Below, one piece after another: positions 25,564-33,270 of a DNA stretch of 64,000 bases (position 1 is the stretch's first letter; each line of letters opens with the position of its first letter). The stretch lies in NCBI RefSeq assembly GCF_000577245.1, contig NZ_CBYO010000022.1, positions 62,001 through 126,000 of the forward strand. Direction: 5' to 3'. Both the position numbers and the translations under genes were made by a program. This DNA is from Paucisalibacillus algeriensis. Its GTDB lineage: Bacteria > Bacillota > Bacilli > Bacillales > Amphibacillaceae. The notes under the pieces were generated by a model. That model searched no databases. It worked only from the letters and a program-made list of their open reading frames with translations, and was not told where the DNA came from.

Positions 25564-25620
25564 AATATCAACTCCCCCAAAACATCAATATGTAACTTTC
25601 TTTATTATATACTTAACGCC

Positions 25621-25651
25621 AAAAGAAGCGCCAAAATTTGGCGCTTCTTTT
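25621..25651 (-). terminator. Strong terminator of the PepSY gene
   Basis: AAAAGAAGCGCC pairs perfectly with GGCGCTTCTTTT around a 7-nt loop. Confidence 0.9.
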
Positions 25652-25661
25652 ACTACACTTA

Positions 25662-26438
25662 TTAGATTAATTCATTAAATAATAGACCTTCATCTAAATC
25701 AATTACCTTCAAACGATTAGTAGATTTCACAAATACAGATTTATACTCTTCTTTTCCATCTTTATTAAGGAATAAAAGAACACGTTTCTCAGAATTATCT
25801 GTTACAATTTGAACTTCTAAAGTATCTTCACCAATTAGTTCCATAACTTTATGGCCTTCTGAATAGGAAGTCACGTCTTCAGTTTGTAGAGGCGGCTTAT
25901 TTGATTCTAGTTGTTTTTTTAGTACATCACCAGTTATTGCATCTATCCTTACTTCCGCTTTTCCATTACTTGTTTTTAATTCTAATTCATAACCATATTG
26001 CCCATCATATTCATCAAGTTCCATTTCAACTACAGTTCCTTCAACAACACTCTCTGCAATTTCAATTGCTTGAAGCTCAGAGATAAGATTAGCAATTACA
26101 GCTTGCTTCATCCCTGCATCCTCCACATCATCATCATTTGATTCCTCTTCAATTGATAAAACCTCTCCAGTATATGCATCTATGTAGATGTCATATTCCA
26201 TTTCACTATTTCCTACCTCTACCTCATATAGTTGTTTACCGGCTTCTTTTTCTAATTCAATTGATTCAATATGGCCTTCAACTTCTGCCATAACAATTTT
26301 TTCTACCTCTTTTATAGAAATAACCTTATTTTCTGAAACAATCTGTTCGTTACCCTTATTAGAATCAGCAGCTGTTACCGTTACCCCTGTTATTATTAAC
26401 CCTCCAGCAATAACTCCGATAATTAATTTGTTTTTCAT
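25662..26438 (-). CDS. Secreted PepSY-domain protein
   Basis: The 258-residue protein starts with a signal peptide or anchor (MKNKLIIGVIAGGLIITGVT). Two PepSY units follow, each ending in the typical turn (YDIYIDAYTGEVLSIEEESN near 83-102, and AEVRIDAITGDVLKKQLES near 160-178). A C-terminal domain of about 80 residues comes after. It is strongly acidic and should be outside the membrane. PepSY domains are thought to inhibit or chaperone proteases near the cell surface. No protease gene is adjacent. It is a single gene with its own terminator. Confidence 0.82.
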   Translation of the reverse strand: MKNKLIIGVIAGGLIITGVTVTAADSNKGNEQIVSENKVISIKEVEKIVMAEVEGHIESIELEKEAGKQLYEVEVGNSEMEYDIYIDAYTGEVLSIEEESNDDDVEDAGMKQAVIANLISELQAIEIAESVVEGTVVEMELDEYDGQYGYELELKTSNGKAEVRIDAITGDVLKKQLESNKPPLQTEDVTSYSEGHKVMELIGEDTLEVQIVTDNSEKRVLLFLNKDGKEEYKSVFVKSTNRLKVIDLDEGLLFNELI

Positions 26439-26530
26439 GCTTGTTTCCTCCTTAATGACTATATCTATACTATAAACATCAATTCTTAAAGAATTATAAT
26501 AGCAACATTAGAATTTGATGAGAAAAGTAA

Positions 26531-26560
26531 AAATCCCTCGCTTTTATATAGCGAGGGATT
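26531..26560 (-). terminator. Terminator of the ypzI-like gene
   Basis: AATCCCTCGC and GCGAGGGATT pair around TTTTATATA, six bases past the stop codon at 26566, with a short T run on the minus strand. Confidence 0.8.
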
Positions 26561-26565
26561 CAGTA

Positions 26566-26706
26566 TTATTTTTTACCATCATTTAATTCCATTGCTTCTT
26601 CAGGACTAGACATAATCGTTGAATTCTTATATTTCAACCCAACATCCCGGTCCGACTCTACTCGTCTACTTTTCTTTAATTTTTTTTCCTGACGATCTTT
26701 ACCCAA
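26566..26706 (-). CDS. ypzI: YpzI-family small protein
   Basis: A TTG start at 26706 is preceded by AGGAGGTGTTATT. The 46-residue product (GKDRQEKKLKKSRRVESDRD, then a variable middle and SPEEAMELNDGKK) matches the pattern I know for YpzI, a tiny Bacillaceae protein of unknown function, often found in spore-formers. The KDRQEKKLK and RVESDRD blocks are the family signature. It is followed by a clear terminator. Confidence 0.75.
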   Translation of the reverse strand: MGKDRQEKKLKKSRRVESDRDVGLKYKNSTIMSSPEEAMELNDGKK

Positions 26707-26827
26707 AATAACACCTCCTAGTAGTAAGATGCTTTGTTTAAGATGAATTATACTAATTAATAAGTTGACAAATCCGATTGTTATAATAAAATTAATTTTA
26801 AAATAATTAGAGTGTTAGAGGTAGACA

Positions 26828-27589
26828 ATGTATAGTATAGAGGCAAGAAAACATATCTTAACAAAACAATTAAAAAAATAAAAAACTCTGATTTGGTAGC
26901 GGAAATTATCCAAATTGGATCTGGTGTAGTTGGATTTAGCGATGTATACTCAGACATTGATTTAATGATTGCAACTTCTGAAATCGAAAATGCTGAAACT
27001 ACCAAAGACTTTGTTTATCAAGTCCTTAGTGAATTTCATCCAGTATACATAAAAGAAAAACAATTTAGTAATGATATTTTTCTCCTAATAGCTATCCTAG
27101 AAAATAATCTGGAATTCAATGTGTCTATTGCCTAAGGAATTATTATTTGTACGGTCACCACTATGGAAGGTGCTTGTGGGTAAAACTGGATCAGTATTGG
27201 AAAAGATGAATCATGAAAATGAGGAGTTTAATAAGCAATCTGCAAAATATGATGTAGCTATAGATAAACCATTCGAGTTTGTTTATTGTGCGGTAAGTTT
27301 AGATAAAGCCATGAAGAGAAATAACCTAAGTTATGCAGTAAAGATGTTAGAAACGATGAGGACCTATACACTAATAGTTCAAGCATTGAACGAAGATAAA
27401 AAAATTCATCAGTTTAAAGCTTATGATACATTAGATCCTTCCTTTGTAGAAGCTTTTCTTTCCACATATCCAAAACAAGTAACAAGTGAAGATTTAGTTG
27501 TTTCTGCCCGAAAATTATATAAAGTATTCTCTGAAACTATAAAAAGAGCTCATTATTTTCTATGGATACTGGCCTCGAAAAACTTATGA
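26828..27589 (+). pseudogene. Nucleotidyltransferase-domain gene with two frameshifts
   Basis: From the ATG at 26828 the frame reads MYSIEARKHILTKQLKK and stops at a TAA in a poly-A stretch. One frame over it continues NSDLVAEIIQIGSGVVGFSD to VYSDIDLMIA, the GSxxxGxxDxxSDIDL motif of the nucleotidyltransferase fold with its two metal-binding Asp. At about 27119 it breaks again and resumes as PKELLFVRSPLWKVLVGKTG to the stop at 27589. Joined, the three pieces would give about 250 residues with an intact active site and a helical C-terminus. Relatives adenylylate antibiotics or other small molecules. The A-tract indel could be a sequencing error, but two breaks make decay likelier. Confidence 0.8.
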
Positions 27590-27626
27590 ATTCGGTACTT
27601 ATAGATAGTCATAGCGCAAAAAGTTA

Positions 27627-27651
27627 ATGACCACCCTCAAAGGGTGGTCAT
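27627..27651 (-). terminator. Terminator of the MerR-TipAS gene
   Basis: ATGACCACCC and GGGTGGTCAT pair with a short TTTGA-type loop; on the minus strand a TTTTTGCGC stretch follows shortly. Confidence 0.8.
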
Positions 27652-27653
27652 CC

Positions 27654-28412
27654 TTACATTCCCAGATAATTTAAAATCGCATCACGTATAAACTTGGTTC
27701 CACCATCCACTACTTTGTCATAATAAGCAGCAAAACGTTCATCGGCAACATACATTTCAGCAAGTCCTGCATGTGCTTCTTTTGAATAACTGGTCCATGA
27801 ATACATAAGCCATTCCTTATGCTTTTCAGCAAGTTCTACAGCTTCAGGTGATGTCGGGTCCCCCGTGGCGTATGCCTTTTCTAATAACTCAAAAACTTCT
27901 TCCCCCAGTTTGGTCATATGATCATAATCCTCTTGGGACATTCCTCTTAATTTTGCATTACTTGCATCAATCGTAGCATCACCGTATTTTTCTCGGATTT
28001 CTTTCCCATATTTCTTTTCATTATCTTCAATTAGCTTTTCTTTAAATCCTTCAAATTTTTCACTATCTTGCATAGGTTTTCCTCCTTCAATACTGGCAAT
28101 CGTCTTTTCCACCGTTGCCATTATTTTGTCAAGACGGGATCGTTTTTCTTTGAGTTTTTCATAATGGCTTTTTAATGCTTCACTACGGTCAAAACTAGGT
28201 TGATTCATAATCTCGAAAATATCCTCAAGACTAACTTCCAACTCTCTGTAAAACAAAATTTGTTGGAGTTGATCTACTTCCTTTTGCCCATATATACGAT
28301 AACCAGACGAATTAATTCTAGCCGGCTTCAATAATCCGATTTGGTCGTAATATCGGAGCGTGCGGCCGCTTACTCCAGACATACGGGCTAATATTTTTAC
28401 AGTGTATTCCAT
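27654..28412 (-). CDS. MerR-family regulator with TipAS drug-binding domain (Mta-like)
   Basis: The first 70 residues form a MerR winged helix (ARMSGVSGRTLRYYDQIGLL, then KPARINSSGYRIYGQKEVDQ). A coiled dimer helix runs to about 112. The C-terminal 140 residues form a TipAS antibiotic-recognition domain (EWLMYSWTSYSKEAHAGLAE, then MYVADERFAAYYDKV). B. subtilis Mta and Streptomyces TipAL have this layout and activate multidrug transporter genes when ligands bind. The promoter upstream of 28412 has the stretched 19-bp spacer and palindrome of MerR-controlled promoters, so autoactivation is likely. An MFS pump gene lies immediately upstream on the same strand. Confidence 0.92.
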   Translation of the reverse strand: MEYTVKILARMSGVSGRTLRYYDQIGLLKPARINSSGYRIYGQKEVDQLQQILFYRELEVSLEDIFEIMNQPSFDRSEALKSHYEKLKEKRSRLDKIMATVEKTIASIEGGKPMQDSEKFEGFKEKLIEDNEKKYGKEIREKYGDATIDASNAKLRGMSQEDYDHMTKLGEEVFELLEKAYATGDPTSPEAVELAEKHKEWLMYSWTSYSKEAHAGLAEMYVADERFAAYYDKVVDGGTKFIRDAILNYLGM

Positions 28413-28436
28413 TGTTTCACCCTCCTGACAATTCTT

Positions 28437-28467
28437 ATCATAAACCTTTACGCAACGTAAAGGTCAA
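28437..28467 (-). promoter_or_regulatory. MerR-type promoter with 19-bp spacer and operator
   Basis: On the minus strand a TTGACC -35 box (28462-28467) and a TATGAT -10 box (28437-28442) are 19 bp apart. Within lies a perfect inverted repeat, ACCTTTACG and CGTAAAGGT with a 3-nt centre (28444-28464). This is the classic distorted promoter that MerR activators realign. Confidence 0.88.
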
Positions 28468-28488
28468 GGGGAAAATTAAAAAAATATG

Positions 28489-28513
28489 AAAAAAGTGCAC
28501 TTCTAAAGTGCAC
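28489..28513 (-). terminator. Terminator of the MFS gene
   Basis: On the minus strand GTGCACTT and AAGTGCAC pair around a 3-nt loop, followed by TTTTTT. It abuts the stop codon at 28515. Confidence 0.8.
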
Positions 28514-28514
28514 C

Positions 28515-29762
28515 TTAAGATTCCTTCACTATTTTAGGTTTACCTGCGTTGAGTAAAACCTTACTTCCAATCAAGAAAAATCCTGCAACAAACATTAGTA
28601 ATCCTGAGCCTATTAGTAGCCATTCAATAGAAATGATATCTGCAACAGGTCCAAAAATCAACATACCTAATGGCATCATAGATGTTGAAATCATACCAAC
28701 AACTCCAAAAACTCTTCCCAGATATTCTGGTTCAACTTTTTCTTGAAGTAAGGTAGTTGCCGGTGTACTAAATATCGGCATCGTTACACCTGTAATCGCC
28801 ATGAGTACTAAATAAATTGTAAAATTTGGGATTACACCTAGTCCAAATGTTAGTATGGCAAATAAGAAACTCCCTAAAGCCATTGTATGAATTTTATTCT
28901 TATAACCACCCCAGGTGGCAATCACAACTCCACCTATCATCATTCCGATGGAAAACGCAACCTCAATTGCGGTTAGTCGCCAAACATCATCACCAAAACT
29001 CCGCGTTACCTGTAAAGGGGTTAAAAAAGATGGAACAGCTGCCAGAATAAAGAATAGAGCAAAGAAAAGGAAGAATTTCTTTAAGAATTCATGATTATTA
29101 ATATAAATAAATCCTTTCTTTAAATCTGCAAGGTAGCTAACCTGTTCATCCTCTGTTACCTTCTTATGTGCTGGTATATGAAGCATTGTTAGGAATATAA
29201 TAATCGCAATAGCCGCAGTAATAACGTCAATGAAAAAGATAATTTCAATTGACGCTAGGCCCAACAAAGCCCCACTAGCCATTGGTGCTAAGAGCATAAC
29301 CAAAGCTTGAATACTTCCATTTGCGCCATTCACTTTTGTAAGCTTATCCTCCGGGACAAACTGTGGCAAGATTGCTCCAACTGCAGGAGTTTGAATTCCA
29401 GTACCCAATGCCCGCACAGCAGCAATTAAAAACATTAGCCACAATGATTCAAAGCCCATCAAAAAAAAGATTGCCAAGATTAGTGTTACAAAAGCAATGG
29501 AAGCATCCGATATTATAATTAGCTTCTTGCGGTCATACCGATCTGCCCAAACACCAGCAAACGGTGAAAGGATAAATGTAGGGATAAATCCACACAAAAT
29601 ATAAATCGTCATCATGATTCCAGACTGTGTATTTAATACCACATACCACATAATCGCATATTGAACTAATGATGATCCAAATAGCGAAATGGATTGACTT
29701 CCCAGAAAAAGAATACTGTTTCTTTTCCATTGTTGCATGATTGACTCATTCGTATTCCCCAT
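28515..29762 (-). CDS. MFS transporter, macrolide-efflux (MefA-like) group
   Basis: This 415-residue protein has about twelve helices and begins WKRNSILFLGSQSISLFGSS, a typical start for the MFS_3 group that contains macrolide efflux pumps. The loop motif GVWADRYDRKKLIIISD lies near residues 66-82, and GVTMPIFSTPATTLLQEKVE near 335-355. It is upstream of the MerR-TipAS gene on the same strand, though a terminator at 28489 and the MerR-type promoter separate them. It may still be part of the same resistance response, since Mta-type activators often control nearby pumps. The substrate is not known. Confidence 0.85.
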   Translation of the reverse strand: MGNTNESIMQQWKRNSILFLGSQSISLFGSSLVQYAIMWYVVLNTQSGIMMTIYILCGFIPTFILSPFAGVWADRYDRKKLIIISDASIAFVTLILAIFFLMGFESLWLMFLIAAVRALGTGIQTPAVGAILPQFVPEDKLTKVNGANGSIQALVMLLAPMASGALLGLASIEIIFFIDVITAAIAIIIFLTMLHIPAHKKVTEDEQVSYLADLKKGFIYINNHEFLKKFFLFFALFFILAAVPSFLTPLQVTRSFGDDVWRLTAIEVAFSIGMMIGGVVIATWGGYKNKIHTMALGSFLFAILTFGLGVIPNFTIYLVLMAITGVTMPIFSTPATTLLQEKVEPEYLGRVFGVVGMISTSMMPLGMLIFGPVADIISIEWLLIGSGLLMFVAGFFLIGSKVLLNAGKPKIVKES

Positions 29763-29885
29763 TATGTCACGCCCTATTCCATTTTCTTCTATTTATTTAT
29801 ACACTAAAACCATCTTTAACACAATCGCTGATATTCATTGAAAATTATGGTTACCATATTTCTACAAAAAAACTAATCTGAAAGA

Positions 29886-29917
29886 GAAAAATCGCACTGA
29901 CAAGTTCAATGCGATTT
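29886..29917 (-). terminator. Terminator at the end of the Tad/EssB-like cluster
   Basis: AAATCGCA and TGCGATTT pair around a 13-nt loop, with TTTCTC following on the minus strand, 25 bp after the EssB-like stop codon at 29943. Confidence 0.7.
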
Positions 29918-29942
29918 ACATGAGACGTGCTGTAGGAATTAT

Positions 29943-31337
29943 CTATTTCTCTAGTTCTTCCAGTTGCTTGATCAGTCCATCCAGCCTCTTTTTCTTTTTA
30001 CTAGAATCTATGCTTTCATCCGATTCTATCAATTCTATTAGCTTTTCTACACTACTTTTTTGGATAGATAGGTCCTCTAATTCTTCTCCTAGAGCTAATG
30101 CTTTCTCGGGCTCATTTACTTCCAAATAACTTCTTGCTGCTAACCATTTAGCCCTATCACTATCTTTAATTTGCTCATATCGGTCAATAACACCTTCATA
30201 GTCTTTATTTATCCATGCTTGCTCAATAGTAATGTTAGGATCGTCCGTCTCAAAACTTAATAACTTATTATTGGCTTCCACATTATTTAATGCTACTAAT
30301 TTATTAATGACCGTTTTATAGTGTTCCTTATCTATCTCAATTGCTTTTACTAATGAATCAGGATTATCTGAGCCAAGGTATAAACTTGTCAATAATTCCT
30401 CTCCTTCTTCCGGAAGAGTATCCATTAATTCAAGAACTGATATGGCCTCCTCTGTTTCCCCAATAAACGACAACCTATAGGCTTCATTTAGTTTATTGGA
30501 TTCAGATAACAGATTGTTAAGTTCTTCTTTCTCCTTATTTAGTTCTTTTTCTTTTTCCGAGAAGGAAGACTCCATTTCACTTGAAGTATCTGTTAAAGGA
30601 ATTATTTGCGTGACATATAAGAAGATTAAGCCACATAGGAAACCTAATAACATACCAGACAACAAGGATATATGTTTCCCTCTTTTCTTCACCTTTTCTT
30701 TTTTAGGCTCTGACACGTTTAAATTATTACTTTCAGTTATTTCTTTATCTACTTTGAGTTCGCTATTTTGGATGATAAATTCAATTTCTTTTAGCGTATG
30801 TGCTTGATTTAGTTTTGTTATGAACGACTCATCTCTTGTTTCAAGAGCTTGATTTTCTGCAAGATAAGGAGAATATCCAGTAAATAAATAAACAGCTAGT
30901 TCTTTCATTTCTTTTAAGAGTTGTTTTTCATTGAATTCGTTTGGGGGAAGAGCATGTCTAATTCCGCGATGTACTAATTTGATATCTCCTTGCTCATTTA
31001 CATACACATTCTTAGGATGTAAAGTTGTTGTAAATTGAGTTCCTACAAGTCTATTAAGATTTGACACATTCCTGATAATGTTAATCTTTAAGTCAATAGT
31101 AGCATTGCTAAGTGTTTGTACATTTTGATACATATGATTCCGTTTAAAATATAACTTTACCGATTTTTCATCCACGATAGCATGTTGGCAAGGAAAGAAA
31201 AGTTCATCTGGTCTTTTTAATTCATCTAACTGTTCAGCCGCTTTTAACTTAGTTTGTTCACTAGGGATTTCGAAAACAATCATTTCTCCGTTATCGTGTA
31301 ACGTATTAAATTCTAGATTATAATCATCCTTCAACAT
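29943..31337 (-). CDS. EssB/YukC-like pseudokinase membrane protein
   Basis: The 464-residue protein has the three-part layout of EssB/YukC, a core subunit of Firmicute type VII secretion. Residues 1-200 form a degenerate kinase-like domain; the segment LHPKNVYVNEQGDIKLVHRG followed by PPNEFNEKQLLKEMKELA matches YukC in order and spacing but lacks HRD and DFG. A basic stretch and a single membrane helix follow at about 222-243 (LLSGMLLGFLCGLIFLYVTQ). The remainder is an external coiled coil (255-280) and a helical-repeat domain ending in charged helices. No WXG100 substrate, EssC ATPase or EsaA is in the window. It is the last gene of the Tad cluster, 22 bp after the kinase gene, so here it may scaffold or regulate the pilus machine. 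Confidence 0.78.
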   Translation of the reverse strand: MLKDDYNLEFNTLHDNGEMIVFEIPSEQTKLKAAEQLDELKRPDELFFPCQHAIVDEKSVKLYFKRNHMYQNVQTLSNATIDLKINIIRNVSNLNRLVGTQFTTTLHPKNVYVNEQGDIKLVHRGIRHALPPNEFNEKQLLKEMKELAVYLFTGYSPYLAENQALETRDESFITKLNQAHTLKEIEFIIQNSELKVDKEITESNNLNVSEPKKEKVKKRGKHISLLSGMLLGFLCGLIFLYVTQIIPLTDTSSEMESSFSEKEKELNKEKEELNNLLSESNKLNEAYRLSFIGETEEAISVLELMDTLPEEGEELLTSLYLGSDNPDSLVKAIEIDKEHYKTVINKLVALNNVEANNKLLSFETDDPNITIEQAWINKDYEGVIDRYEQIKDSDRAKWLAARSYLEVNEPEKALALGEELEDLSIQKSSVEKLIELIESDESIDSSKKKKRLDGLIKQLEELEK

Positions 31338-31359
31338 ATAGCCCCCCTTTGTCCCCTAC

Positions 31360-32250
31360 TTAGATCATTAGTAAGAAAATAGCTAATAAAATCATAATAA
31401 TTAGTGCTGTAATCCCTAAATATTTAAGTAATTTGGGCTTTCGTTTCGCTATCTCTTCAGAAGCCCTAGCCAATAGCCTTTTTGCCTCTTCAGCATCTTG
31501 TATACGCTTATCAGGCTCTAATTCTACTAATTGGTTAATACATTTTTCTAGACTAGTAGGAAGTCTTTTTACGAAATGTGAGATTGGCTTTTGTACGACA
31601 TAGACATATTTCCCTCCAGATAACATGTAATAAAGTAACGATCCGAGAGAAAATAAATCTGTTCGTTCGTCTGTCTGTTTTTGTTCAAACTGTTCTGGCG
31701 CTGCAAAGCCCACAGTTCCAATCTTTACGGTGTCCTCCATTTTACCATTTTGAAATTTTCTTGATATCCCAAAATCAATTAATCTGATATTACCATCGTT
31801 CCCTAGGATAATATTTCCTGGCTTAATATCACGATATATAATTGGTTCTGTTCGATGATGGAGATAAGTTAATATGTCACAAAGCTGTATCCCTATATTT
31901 ATTACTTGATCAATTGAGATTTGGTAATCATTTGACAATAAATAGTCTGATAAAACCGTACCCTCGGCGTATTCCATGACAAGATAGATATAATCAGATG
32001 AAGAAAAGAAATCAATCATTTTCGGTATATTAGGATGATTTAATTGGATAAGTATGAGTGTTTCATCAACCAATTTTGAAGCTAATTTATTACCCTTTTT
32101 AACTACTTTGACTGCTCTTAGTCGGCCTGTATCATGGATATCCTCAACAAGATATACGTCTGACATACCCCCAGAGGCAATATGTGTTAAAACCATATAT
32201 TTTTCTTCTAATATATCTTTCCTATTAATTATGATGCCGTGCTTACTCAT
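31360..32250 (-). CDS. Membrane-anchored Ser/Thr protein kinase
   Basis: The start is set at 32250 (MSKHGIIINRKDILEEKY), where GGGAGAAATAAG precedes the ATG. The kinase core is complete: Gly loop ASGGMSDVY (25-33), Lys48 in AVKVV, catalytic loop YRDIKPGN (139-146, Tyr in place of His of HRD), DFG at 159-161 and an APE motif in the activation segment. A single membrane helix at the very C-terminus (about 273-295, LGITALIIMILLAIFLLMI) anchors it with the kinase inside. PASTA repeats, found in PrkC, are absent. It sits between its likely antagonist phosphatase and the EssB-like gene in the Tad cluster. Confidence 0.92.
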   Translation of the reverse strand: MSKHGIIINRKDILEEKYMVLTHIASGGMSDVYLVEDIHDTGRLRAVKVVKKGNKLASKLVDETLILIQLNHPNIPKMIDFFSSSDYIYLVMEYAEGTVLSDYLLSNDYQISIDQVINIGIQLCDILTYLHHRTEPIIYRDIKPGNIILGNDGNIRLIDFGISRKFQNGKMEDTVKIGTVGFAAPEQFEQKQTDERTDLFSLGSLLYYMLSGGKYVYVVQKPISHFVKRLPTSLEKCINQLVELEPDKRIQDAEEAKRLLARASEEIAKRKPKLLKYLGITALIIMILLAIFLLMI

Positions 32251-32349
32251 CTTATTTCTCCCTGTTGATCTGTTGTCATTAAAATATATGGCATTCGCCA
32301 AGCCTCCTGATCAAATACCTTTGTTTCCGCTAAATAGGACAGAGCTAAA

Positions 32350-33270
32350 TTAAGCTTTCCTATCCATTAATGTTAGCCACCAAGCACTTTTATTCTTACT
32401 GCTATCTTGATATTGCAGATCTCTCACAAGCATAAGAGTTACATTATCATGAGCATGAGAGAAGTTTGAGAAGTTTATTAAATAATCGCATACAGCTTGA
32501 TAATTTCCATACTCTTTTTCTAAATTCAGTATCATATTCTTAATTTCTTCATTCGAGAATAACGAATAGAAACCATCACTACATAATAAAAACACATCGT
32601 CCGTGCGGTAACTTCCTAGTGTTGAATAGGGATGGATTTCTTCTCCAATTCCCAGACACTGTAATAGAACATTACGCTTTGGATGATTTCTTGCTTCTTC
32701 TCTTGTTAATTTTCCTTCTCTAACTTGTTTTTCTACCCATGAATGATCTTCTGTTAATTGATGAAGTTCGGGCTCTCTTTCTAGAATCTCTGTTTGTTCA
32801 TGGAATAAATGTTGTGGTATCTGTTGAACAAACTCTTCTATCCTCTGACTTAAATCCTTCATTTGATAAACCCTACTATCACCAACATGTACAATTCCAT
32901 AATTCCCGTTATAAAGGACAAGTAATGAAAGTGTAGTTCCCATTTTTTTATCTATATTCTTCCCAGCTTGAATAATAGCTTTATTGATTTGTAAGAATAA
33001 CTTTTGGACTTCCTTTACAACTTGAGTGGTGACGTTTCTTCTTTTTAATACCTTATCTATACGTCTTTCCCACCACTCATCAATAGCAGTAATAGCAAGA
33101 CGGCTGGCGGTATCACCAACTTGATAACCACCCATGCCGTCTGCTACAACAAATAACGCTATCTCATTATCCTTATTATCTTTGCGAAATCTTATTAAAT
33201 AGGAATCTTCATTTCTAGTTTTTCGGGTACCTTGATGTGTTGCAATACCTGTATGCCAATTTTTGCTCAT
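32350..33270 (-). CDS. PP2C-family Ser/Thr phosphatase
   Basis: The 306-residue protein carries the PP2C metal-binding motifs in order: KTRNEDSY near residue 20, VADGMGGYQVGD near 42, GTTLSLLVL, the GDSRVY motif, SDGFYSLFSNEEI near 230, and HDNVTLMLV near 275. It should remove phosphate from Ser/Thr residues. Compared with PrpC it has an insert of about 45 residues after the GDSRVY segment. The start overlaps the stop of the FHA gene as ATGA, and the kinase gene follows after 99 bp. The three genes form a reader, eraser and writer set. Confidence 0.92.
   Translation of the reverse strand: MSKNWHTGIATHQGTRKTRNEDSYLIRFRKDNKDNEIALFVVADGMGGYQVGDTASRLAITAIDEWWERRIDKVLKRRNVTTQVVKEVQKLFLQINKAIIQAGKNIDKKMGTTLSLLVLYNGNYGIVHVGDSRVYQMKDLSQRIEEFVQQIPQHLFHEQTEILEREPELHQLTEDHSWVEKQVREGKLTREEARNHPKRNVLLQCLGIGEEIHPYSTLGSYRTDDVFLLCSDGFYSLFSNEEIKNMILNLEKEYGNYQAVCDYLINFSNFSHAHDNVTLMLVRDLQYQDSSKNKSAWWLTLMDRKA

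Noticed and set aside
29943-31337. Call of a full type VII secretion system
   Set aside because: No EssC/YukBA ATPase, EsaA or WXG100 protein lies in the window; only the EssB-like subunit is present.
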